A stretch of 64,000 nucleotides of DNA, taken from contig CAZCZE010000067.1 of the NCBI GenBank assembly GCA_964503125.1, positions 1 to 64,000 on the forward strand. Reading direction: 5' to 3'. Shown one piece after another: positions 57,969 through 64,000 of this stretch; within the stretch, counting starts at the first letter, position 1; the number at the start of each line of letters is the position of its first letter. The position numbers were made by a program, and so were the translations under genes. The notes under the pieces are model-generated. The model was not told the origin of the DNA and did no database searches. It saw nothing but the letters and a program-made list of their open reading frames with translations. This DNA is from FEN-1219 sp964503125. Lineage in GTDB: Bacteria > Pseudomonadota > Gammaproteobacteria > Steroidobacterales > Rariloculaceae.

Positions 57969-58538
57969 ATGACCACGATCGTCGGCATCTCCGGCAGCCT
58001 ACGCGCCGGCTCGTTCAACAGCGCGCTGCTGCGCGCCGCGCTCGGCGAGATGCCCGCGGGCGCGACGCTCGAGATCGCCACCATCGAGGGCATCCCGCTC
58101 TACGACGCGGACCTCGAAACGGCGCAGGGCTTGCCGCCCGCGGTCACGGCGCTCAAGGAACGCATCGTCGCGGCCGAGGGGTTATTGCTCGCGACCCCCG
58201 AGTACAACAACTCGATCCCGGGCGTGTTCAAGAACGCCATCGATTGGCTGTCGCGGCCGCCGGCCGACAGCGCGCGCGTGTTCGGCGGCCGGCCCGTCGC
58301 GGTCTTGGGCGCATCGCCGGGCGGCTTCGGCACGCTGCTCGCGCAAACGGCCTGGCTGCCCGTGCTGAAGACGCTCGGCACCGACGCGTGGTTCGGTGGG
58401 CGCTTGCAGGTGTCGCGCGCGGGCGTAGTCTTCGACGCCGCGGGCACGCTCGTCGACAACGGCGTGCGCGAGCAGCTGCGCGCGTTTCTCGGCGGGTTCT
58501 GCGCGTTCGTCGCAGCGCGGCGCCGCGACGCGCGCTAA
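57969..58538 (+). CDS. NADPH-dependent FMN reductase
   Basis: This 189-aa flavodoxin-like enzyme is of the NADPH-dependent FMN reductase/chromate-quinone reductase family. FMN-binding elements are visible: GISGSLRAGSFNSALLRAA at the phosphate loop, then ATPEYNNSIPGVFKNAIDWLSRP, and VAVLGASPGGFGTLLAQ. It reduces quinones, azo dyes or chromate at the expense of NAD(P)H in the cytoplasm, often protecting from oxidative stress. The ATG at 57969 follows AGGTGACGTT. It is divergent from the I9-like gene across a 164-base gap in which I see no clear promoter pair. Confidence 0.92.
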   Translation: MTTIVGISGSLRAGSFNSALLRAALGEMPAGATLEIATIEGIPLYDADLETAQGLPPAVTALKERIVAAEGLLLATPEYNNSIPGVFKNAIDWLSRPPADSARVFGGRPVAVLGASPGGFGTLLAQTAWLPVLKTLGTDAWFGGRLQVSRAGVVFDAAGTLVDNGVREQLRAFLGGFCAFVAARRRDAR

Positions 58539-58583
58539 GCGGTGCGGACGGGCGAATATCTGCGGATTCCATGGATTTCGCGC

Positions 58584-58611
58584 TTGACTGGCGCAGGTTA
58601 GAGCCTACGAT
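58584..58611 (+). promoter_or_regulatory. sigma70-like promoter of the VapBC-like pair
   Basis: TTGACT (58584-58589) and TACGAT (58606-58611) are separated by 16 bases, among the best promoter matches in the window. GGGGG precedes the ATG at 58648. Confidence 0.6.
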
Positions 58612-58647
58612 TGCGCTTAATGAAGTTTTCAACAACACGGGGGCTCG

Positions 58648-58881
58648 ATGGCCATCGTCAACTTCAGCGTACCCGACGACGTGAAGACGGCTTTCGATCG
58701 CGCTTTCAAGAACCAGAACAAGAGCGCTTTGATAGCAGACCTCATGCGCCGGGCGGTCTACGAGGCGCGCCTCGAGCGGCGGCGCGCACGGTTGTTTCGT
58801 GACCTCACTTCAGGGCGCGCACAGCGGCCACGGGCGACCGACGGTGAGATCCGGGCTTCGCGAGTTGCGGGACGCTCGTGA
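58648..58881 (+). CDS. ribbon-helix-helix antitoxin, VapB-like
   Basis: This 77-aa protein has an N-terminal ribbon-helix-helix pattern: strand AIVNFSVPDDV, helix KTAFDRAFKNQ, turn NKS, helix ALIADLMRRAVYEA, then a basic, disordered C-terminal tail (ERRRARLF...) that would embrace the toxin. It should bind its own promoter and neutralise the PIN toxin encoded next, whose GTG start overlaps the stop codon by 4 bases. Other RHH antitoxin families (ParD-like) look alike, so VapB is assigned by partner. Confidence 0.82.
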   Translation: MAIVNFSVPDDVKTAFDRAFKNQNKSALIADLMRRAVYEARLERRRARLFRDLTSGRAQRPRATDGEIRASRVAGRS

Positions 58882-59303
58882 CGCTCGTGGTCGATGCGAG
58901 CGTGGTCGTCAAGTGGTTGCTCAGCGACCCAGTTGACGAGGCGGATAGCGAGCGCGCCGTGGCGCTCATGCAGCACGTCCTCGAAGGACGACTGCGCGCT
59001 CTGCAACCGGTTCACTGGCTCGTAGAAGTGGCTGCGGCTCTCACACGCCTGAGCCCGAGCTCGGCGGCAACCGACGTGGCCAAGCTACGGGCTCTCGAGA
59101 TACCCACTGACGATTCCCCGCACGTCCTCGGTCGTGCCTGCCGCCTCGCCATCGATCTCCAGCAACACGTATTCGACACGCTGTATCACGCACTCGCTCT
59201 CGAAACACCGGATGCGACGCTCGTGACAGCCGATGCGAGGTATCTCACCCACGCGGCTGGCCTGGGGCGCATAACGGCGTTGCGGGACTGGAGTCCGCCC
59301 TAG
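58878..59303 (+). CDS. PIN-domain ribonuclease toxin, VapC-like
   Basis: This 141-aa PIN domain has all acidic positions: VVDASVVVKW (Asp6), LVEVAAAL (Glu near 56), HVFDTLYHALA (Asp near 98) and TLVTADARY (Asp near 117). Such toxins cleave tRNA or rRNA when free of antitoxin. The GTG start at 58878 overlaps the antitoxin gene (GTGA), the usual coupled arrangement. The 3' end overlaps the convergent TPR gene by 4 bases. Alternative: a non-toxic PIN nuclease, but the operon structure supports a toxin. Confidence 0.9.
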   Translation: MTLVVDASVVVKWLLSDPVDEADSERAVALMQHVLEGRLRALQPVHWLVEVAAALTRLSPSSAATDVAKLRALEIPTDDSPHVLGRACRLAIDLQQHVFDTLYHALALETPDATLVTADARYLTHAAGLGRITALRDWSPP

Positions 59304-60982
59304 AGCTGCTCGAGCGTCAGCGCCGTCGTCGCGTCGCCCCACGCCTCCTTGTATTGATTCTCCACGAGCACGGCCTCGCTGGCGCGCTGCTGCGCGAGCA
59401 GCGTTTGCCAGAGGCCGAACAGCAACCGGCCGTCACGCGGGTGCCTCGCGAGCGCATCGCGGAACACCTGCTCCGCTTCCGCGGCTTGGCCCGCGCGCAG
59501 CAGCGCCGCGCCGAGGCTCTGGCGTACGGCGTAGAACCACGCCGGCGGTTCGTCGTATTGCAGCGCGGCCTCGGCCGTGACACCGCGCCGCCACGCGGCG
59601 ATGGCCGCGGCGGCATCGCCGCGCGCCGCCGCGAGCTGCGCGTCGAGCGTGGCGGCCGCGAGCGTCAGCAGATCGCCGGCCTTGTTGTTGATCAAATACT
59701 GCGACTCGGCCGCGAGCCGCGTGCGCGCCTGCTCGAAGCGCCGTTGCTCGGCGCCGGCCTCGCGCACACGGCCGTTGCCGGCATAGGCCATGGCGCGCGC
59801 ATAACGCCAGAACGCACGGCTCAGCGGCCGTGTCTCGGCGGGCTGCGGCTCGGCGAGGATCGCGTCCCAGCGGTGGAAGCGCAGATCGACCATGAGCGGA
59901 TAGAGGCGGAAGCCTTCGAGCATCTGCATCTCGTGATCGCCGTCGCCGACGTTCGCGACCATCTCGAGCGCCGCTTGCTTCGCTTCCTCGTAGCGCCCCT
60001 GCTGCGCGCGCGCGTACGCGATGAAGTGCAGGTTGTGCGTCCAGTACATGAGCGGATAGACGCCCGTCGCGCCCGTGCGGTCGACGAACGCCTTGTCGGC
60101 GGCCGCGGCTATGACGTTGGTCTCCGCCGCGAGGTCGAAGTCACCGGTCTGCAGGAAGATGTGGCCCGGCATGTGGACGAGATGGCCCGCGGCCGGCGCG
60201 AGCGTCATGAGGCGATTGGCGCTCGGAATCGCGCGCTCGAGATTGCGCGACGCCTCGACGGCATGGATATAGAAATGATTGGCGCCCGGGTGATTCGGGC
60301 TGCGCTTGAGCACCGACTCGATCACGGCGACGAGCTCGAGCGTGCCCGGCGCCGGCTCACCCTCGGGTGTCCAGAGCTGCCACGGCCGCAACATCATGAG
60401 GCTTTCGGCGAGCATCGTCGCGGCGTCGACGTCGTCGGGGAACCGCGCCGTCATCGCGCGCATCGCGTCGCTGTAGAGGCGGTGCTGCGCGAGCCAGTCG
60501 CTGTTGGGATTCGCCGACGGATAACGCTTCGCGAGCGCGGCCACGTACGCCTGCTCGCGGTCGCTCGCGGCCGCGGCGCGTTGCTGCGCGTTCTGCACGG
60601 CGTCGTACGTGGCGCGAGCACGCGCTTCGTCGACAGCCGTGTCGTTGTAGTTCGGCCCGATCGACAGCGCGAGCCCCCAGTACGGCATCGGCGAGCGCGG
60701 ATCGAGCTCGGCCGCGCGGCGGAAGTAGCGCGCCGCCTCGTCGTGATTGAAACCGTAGAGCAGCCCGATGCCCTGATCGAAGTACGTCTGCGCGTCCGCG
60801 CTCGTCGTCGTGATCGGAAAATGGTAGCCGCCGAGACCGGGGTGTAGCTCGGTGGCCGCGGCCGGTAACGGCGCGTGGCCCGCGTGCTGGGCGATGGCGC
60901 CCGATGCTGCGGCGAGCGCCGCGAGCAAGCCGGCGCAAGTTGCGAGCCCGACGAGGGACTGGCTGCGGGATCTGAAAGGCAT
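59300..60982 (-). CDS. exported tetratricopeptide-repeat protein
   Basis: This 560-aa protein has a signal peptide (about residues 1-31, ending AIA-Q) and then TPR-type helices: TYFDQGIGLLYGFNHDEAARYFRRAAELDP (about 63-92), further pairs through the middle, and AEAEQVFRDALARHPRDGRLLFGLWQTL near the end. The histidine-rich mature start (HAGHAPL) and GYHFPITTTSADAQTYFDQG are typical of a group annotated only as TPR proteins. A conserved GHLVHMPGHIFLQTGDF segment holds three histidines that could bind a metal. It is probably periplasmic; the function is unknown. The ATG at 60982 is divergent from the AraC gene. Confidence 0.87.
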   Translation of the reverse strand: MPFRSRSQSLVGLATCAGLLAALAAASGAIAQHAGHAPLPAAATELHPGLGGYHFPITTTSADAQTYFDQGIGLLYGFNHDEAARYFRRAAELDPRSPMPYWGLALSIGPNYNDTAVDEARARATYDAVQNAQQRAAAASDREQAYVAALAKRYPSANPNSDWLAQHRLYSDAMRAMTARFPDDVDAATMLAESLMMLRPWQLWTPEGEPAPGTLELVAVIESVLKRSPNHPGANHFYIHAVEASRNLERAIPSANRLMTLAPAAGHLVHMPGHIFLQTGDFDLAAETNVIAAAADKAFVDRTGATGVYPLMYWTHNLHFIAYARAQQGRYEEAKQAALEMVANVGDGDHEMQMLEGFRLYPLMVDLRFHRWDAILAEPQPAETRPLSRAFWRYARAMAYAGNGRVREAGAEQRRFEQARTRLAAESQYLINNKAGDLLTLAAATLDAQLAAARGDAAAAIAAWRRGVTAEAALQYDEPPAWFYAVRQSLGAALLRAGQAAEAEQVFRDALARHPRDGRLLFGLWQTLLAQQRASEAVLVENQYKEAWGDATTALTLEQL

Positions 60983-61061
60983 GGCGATGTTCCTTCGCGA
61001 GGTGTGGACGGCATTGTGACTCACGTGCCACCGGCCTGCATTTGCCGGGCGACCGGAAAAC

Positions 61062-61089
61062 TTGCTCGATCTGCTGCCGCTGGCATACT
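61062..61089 (+). promoter_or_regulatory. candidate promoter of the AraC-type gene
   Basis: TTGCTC (61062-61067) and CATACT with extended TGG (61084-61089) are 16 bases apart, 31 bases before the ATG at 61121. Confidence 0.35.
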
Positions 61090-61120
61090 GCCGCGAGTGC
61101 CCGTTTTTGCCGGCCGGACC

Positions 61121-62143
61121 ATGGACGCACTCTCCGAATTCCTTCGCACCGTCAAGCTTTCCGGCGCCATGTTCTACGACGCGCACTGCTCGGCGCCCTG
61201 GTGCGTGCGCTCGCCGCCGTCGCAGCGATGGCGCGACTACGTGGCGCCGGCCTCGAGCCACGTCGTCGAGTTTCACCTCGTCACGGAAGGCCGCTGCTAC
61301 GTGCGCGTCGGCGACGAGACCACGGCGCTCGCGGCCGGGGACATCGTCATGCTCCCGCACGGCGACGAGCACTACATGGGCAACGGCGTAGGCGCCGCCG
61401 TCATCGACGGCGAAGGGGATCTGCACAGGCTGCTCACTCGGCAGGTCGCGCTCGAGAGCTTCGGCGGCGGCGGCGAGCCGACGCACTTCGTGTGCGGCTA
61501 CTTGGCCTGCGAAGCGCGCCTCATGCGCCCTGTGCTCGCGGGGCTGCCGCGCGTCGTGCGCGTGCAGCTGCGCGACGACGCGGCCGGAACCTGGCTCGAG
61601 AACACGATCCGACACGCCGTGACGCAGGCGACCGCGGGAGCCCCCGGCAGTGACGTCATCCTGCGGCGCCTGGCCGAGGTGTTGTTCGTCGAGGCGCTGC
61701 GCCGCTACGTCGTCGGGCTGCCGCCGGGCCTCACGGGTTGGCTCGCAGGCGCAGCGGACCCCGCCGTCGGCCGCGCGCTCGCCGCGATGCACCGCCGCGC
61801 GGCGCACGCGTGGACGCTCGCCGAGATCGCGCGTGAGGCGGGGCTGTCGCGCTCGGCGCTCACGGAACGCTTCACGCGTTATCTCGGCCAGAGCCCGATG
61901 AACTATTTCGCCGATTGGCGGCTCGAGCTCGCCGCGGAAGCGCTGCGCACGACCAATCTCGGCGTCGTCGAGGTGGCCGCGCAGGTCGGCTACGAATCGG
62001 AGGCTGCGTTCAATCGCGCGTTCAAGCGGCGTTTCGCGCTGCCGCCGGCGCGTTATCGGCGCGACCAGCGCGGTGAGAACGGTGCACGTGCCAACGCGCG
62101 CGCCGATAGGGAGCGGCGCGCAGGCCGAAGCACGGCCCGATAG
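61121..62143 (+). CDS. AraC family transcriptional regulator with cupin sensor domain
   Basis: This 340-aa protein has an N-terminal cupin_6 type ligand domain (about residues 1-190: SHVVEFHLVTEGRCYVRVG, GDIVMLPHGDEHYMG) and a C-terminal AraC DNA-binding domain with two helix-turn-helix units (about 225-320: WTLAEIAREAGLSRSALTERFTRYLGQSPMNYF and VEVAAQVGYESEAAFNRAFKRRF). The tail is Arg-rich. It may control the divergent TPR gene or another target; the ligand is unknown. The start is ATG 61121. Confidence 0.93.
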   Translation: MDALSEFLRTVKLSGAMFYDAHCSAPWCVRSPPSQRWRDYVAPASSHVVEFHLVTEGRCYVRVGDETTALAAGDIVMLPHGDEHYMGNGVGAAVIDGEGDLHRLLTRQVALESFGGGGEPTHFVCGYLACEARLMRPVLAGLPRVVRVQLRDDAAGTWLENTIRHAVTQATAGAPGSDVILRRLAEVLFVEALRRYVVGLPPGLTGWLAGAADPAVGRALAAMHRRAAHAWTLAEIAREAGLSRSALTERFTRYLGQSPMNYFADWRLELAAEALRTTNLGVVEVAAQVGYESEAAFNRAFKRRFALPPARYRRDQRGENGARANARADRERRAGRSTAR

Positions 62144-63049
62144 CTAGTGCCGGATCTGCGTGCTGACCTCGCCGAGCTCCGTGTCCGTGCAGTTTCCGCG
62201 CTCCGCGATGATCGCCGGGTTGTTTGCAATCCGCAGCGTGCGCGGATTCATGACCCACGGCTCGACGAGCACGACCGGGTCTTCGACCGTCACTTCGTAG
62301 CGCATCAGGTTCCCGGTCCGCGTGAACTTCTCGACGACCCGCATCTGGTCGGAGTGGAACTTGCCACCGCGACCGAGCCACGTCTCATCCGTGAACCCGA
62401 CGGAATCGAGGACCAACGTGTCGCCTTCCCAGCTGCCGACGGTGTACCCCATATACGTGTACTGAAGCGCCCGCTGCGGATTGTGCGGCTGCCCGTTGAG
62501 CGGGATCATGCGGAAATCCGGGTACCCGCCGCCGCCGTCGAGCCCGCCCCTGTAGAACATCGTGATGTCGGCGTCGGTGTGGAAGATCCGTGTCGGCGCC
62601 CCGTGCCGCGGGATTCCGAGCGGGAGGCAGGTCATGACCGGATCGTCCCGGTTCGTCCACTGGTCGAGCTGGATGACCTTGTCCCAGTACTCGGGCTTGT
62701 ACAGCGGCTGATTCGGATCGAGGCGCATCGGCGCCTGGAACGCGAAGTCCGCGCTCTGATTCGTCCACTCCATGCAGCTCGAGGTCTGGAACGGCGTGCA
62801 CCGCCGGAACATGCCCCCGGGCGCATTTCGCTGACCGCCGCCGGCCGCCTGCCAGGAGCCCGTCAGGTCGGGCTTGCCGTTGGCCAGCCTCGGCGTCGGC
62901 GCCGCCGCCGCTTCCGCGTTCGCGGCCGCGGCCGCGGCTGCGCCGCCCGGACCTTGCGGCGGCTGCGCTTGTAGCGATGTGACGGTGAAACCGAGGAGCA
63001 GACTCAAGGCCGCTACGAGCCGCGTGCCGATGACTTGCTGTTTCCTCAT
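62144..63049 (-). CDS. exported protein of the DUF6152-partner family
   Basis: This 301-aa protein has a signal peptide (about residues 1-28, ending LQA-Q), an Ala/Gly-rich linker (about 32-50), then NGKPDLTGSW, a start shared by many secreted proteins in this group, and GYTVGSWEGDTLVLDSVGFTDETWL, which matches the GxSVGRWEGD motif of the proteins at 10811, 25697 and 39023. Six cysteines are present (RRCTPFQTSSC, MTCLPLG, GNCTD and others), possibly disulfide-bonded. No catalytic motif is clear. ATG 63049 has AGGAGAGG upstream. It is 62 bases behind the glycine-rich gene on the same strand, so they may be cotranscribed. Confidence 0.78.
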   Translation of the reverse strand: MRKQQVIGTRLVAALSLLLGFTVTSLQAQPPQGPGGAAAAAAANAEAAAAPTPRLANGKPDLTGSWQAAGGGQRNAPGGMFRRCTPFQTSSCMEWTNQSADFAFQAPMRLDPNQPLYKPEYWDKVIQLDQWTNRDDPVMTCLPLGIPRHGAPTRIFHTDADITMFYRGGLDGGGGYPDFRMIPLNGQPHNPQRALQYTYMGYTVGSWEGDTLVLDSVGFTDETWLGRGGKFHSDQMRVVEKFTRTGNLMRYEVTVEDPVVLVEPWVMNPRTLRIANNPAIIAERGNCTDTELGEVSTQIRH

Positions 63050-63111
63050 GAGTCGAACCCTCTCCTCGAAACTACCGGTGCCCGCTTCCGGGGTCACCGG
63101 TCAGAATGGTT

Positions 63112-64000
63112 TCAGTTCCTGGCCGGGCCTGCGTTCCGCACACTGGCCGGAACGGGCACCTGGACGTACACCTGGCCGATTTCCGTCAGCGTCGTCTTCA
63201 GGTCGCGGACGACCGTGCCGTTGCGCCGCTCGACGATCGTGCCGGCGTACAGGGCTTCGATCCGGTGCAAGGGGTTGTTGAAGTCCTGGAAATCGCCGTA
63301 GACCCACTCGTACGTGTTCGACCCGTGTCTCACCACGACGCGTTCCGGCAGGAAGGTCTCGGTCAGTGTGGCCGTCGCCGTAGCACCCTCGGGTGCGGGT
63401 AACGGAAAGGTCAAAACGGGCTTGTTGCCTTGCCATTCCAGCGTCGTCGTCCCTTTCACTCCCGCGGCCGCCTGGCGGTCGAGCAGCGTGGCCGGGTTTT
63501 GCACGAACGCGTCGGCCGGCGTCACGCCCGCCGCGGAGGCGATGGCCGCCTTCGGCGCGCCGTGGGGGCTCGCCCATAGACGGATCAGCCGCTCCTGGAA
63601 CGTATTCGGCCGAGGCGTCGCCTTGCCTTCGCCGGCGACGATCTCTGCGCCCGGTATGTCTTCATCCCACGCGTACGGCCCGCTGATCGTTTCGATGTTC
63701 GAGTACGTCTGGCCGCTCTGGCGCCGGCACTCGATCTGCGTCCGGTACCCGGGGAGCTGGTAGTTGGCCTGGAGGCGGAACTTCGTCAGCGTGCAGGGTT
63801 GCCCGTCCACTTGGACCGTGCCCTCGCCGTGATAGTCGAGCGTGCCCACGAGCTCGTTCTCGGCCTGGCCGCGCAGCATTCCCATGTGCCAGACCCAATT
63901 GTAGAGGACCGCCTTTAGGTCCCTGGCCCCGGGTTCCGGCGAATAGGGCGGTGGCCCGCCGCCGAAGCCGCCACCACCACCTCCACCGCCCCCACCGCCG
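63112..64000 (-). CDS. glycine-rich exported or surface protein (5' end cut by window)
   Basis: The frame is open from the stop at 63112 to the right edge, about 296 codons, with the start outside the window. The N-terminal part seen is a polyglycine run (about 63955-64000) with one Phe, then GGGPPPYSPEPGARDLKAVLYNWVWHMGMLRG. The rest is a globular domain rich in beta strands (LVGTLDYHGEGTVQVDGQPC, YRTQIECRRQ, TYEWVYGDFQDFNNP, IVERRNGTVV) with no family I recognise. The start of an ATG at 63885 would give a shorter protein, but the upstream codons are open and look coding. It probably forms an operon with the gene at 62144-63049. Confidence 0.65.
   Translation of the reverse strand, partial: GGGGGGGGGGGFGGGPPPYSPEPGARDLKAVLYNWVWHMGMLRGQAENELVGTLDYHGEGTVQVDGQPCTLTKFRLQANYQLPGYRTQIECRRQSGQTYSNIETISGPYAWDEDIPGAEIVAGEGKATPRPNTFQERLIRLWASPHGAPKAAIASAAGVTPADAFVQNPATLLDRQAAAGVKGTTTLEWQGNKPVLTFPLPAPEGATATATLTETFLPERVVVRHGSNTYEWVYGDFQDFNNPLHRIEALYAGTIVERRNGTVVRDLKTTLTEIGQVYVQVPVPASVRNAGPARN

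Noticed and set aside
1..64000. Prophage, integron, insertion sequence or CRISPR array
   Set aside because: No integrase, transposase, phage structural gene, attachment-site duplication or regularly spaced repeat array was found on reading both strands.

Overview
This is a very GC-rich, densely packed chromosomal stretch. Genes abut or overlap by 4 to 25 bases, and no gap exceeds about 190 bases. A fused RlmK/RlmL methyltransferase and an RlmJ point to Gammaproteobacteria. Exported DUF6152 proteins, a DUF1552/DUF1592 pair, ADOP-type permeases and quinoproteins suggest a soil or freshwater lineage near Steroidobacteraceae or an uncultured relative. That placement is inference. No rRNA, tRNA, CRISPR array, transposase, integrase or phage gene was seen.

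Left third (1-26.5 kb): a cut-off prpD; rlmJ; three small genes (membrane protein, GNAT, HXXEE membrane protein); an AtoE-type short-chain fatty acid transporter; a pair of paralogous small membrane proteins; a lipoprotein of the periplasmic-binding fold overlapping a GGDEF-EAL receptor; MAPEG; a BKACE enzyme; a GlcG/HbpS protein; a DUF6152 fusion protein; a DUF222-HNH nuclease carrying two copies of a palindrome; a NatAB-like exporter; a quinoprotein; DUF2237; a PadR regulator with two tandem ADOP permeases that enclose an EF-hand gene and a broken ADOP fragment; and a three-gene operon of exported proteins (DUF6152 partner, DUF6152, exported HpcH/HpaI aldolase).

Middle third (26.5-46.3 kb): recQ, an alginate-export type porin, a CNNM/CorC protein, an orphan modA, an alpha/beta hydrolase, an S46 dipeptidyl-peptidase of DPP7 type, a four-gene operon (DUF4159, Tat-exported aldo/keto reductase-like protein, exported cupin, serine hydrolase), a second DUF6152 fusion, tatC, rlmKL, a PD-(D/E)XK-like nuclease, an exported VOC protein and an exported amidohydrolase.

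Right third (46.3-64 kb): a tight operon runs leftward through Tat-exported MBL hydrolase, dihaem DUF1592-type lipoprotein, Tat-exported DUF1552 protein, ankyrin protein and small lipoprotein. Behind it lies a second operon of stand-alone I9-like prodomain, S8 peptidase with a GlyGly-CTERM-like tail, and quinohaemoprotein dehydrogenase. Then come an FMN reductase, a VapBC-like toxin-antitoxin pair, a TPR protein, an AraC regulator, another exported protein of the DUF6152-partner family and a glycine-rich protein cut by the window edge.

The common thread is an expanded cell-envelope chemistry. Many enzymes that are usually cytoplasmic (aldolase, AKR, VOC, cupin, amidohydrolase, MBL) carry Sec, Tat or lipoprotein signals and sit beside quinoproteins, haem proteins, peptidases and tatC. 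The most unusual DNA feature is a 47-bp palindromic repeat. One copy is fused in frame into the DUF1592 protein, and two more supply the N-terminus of the ankyrin protein in the same operon.
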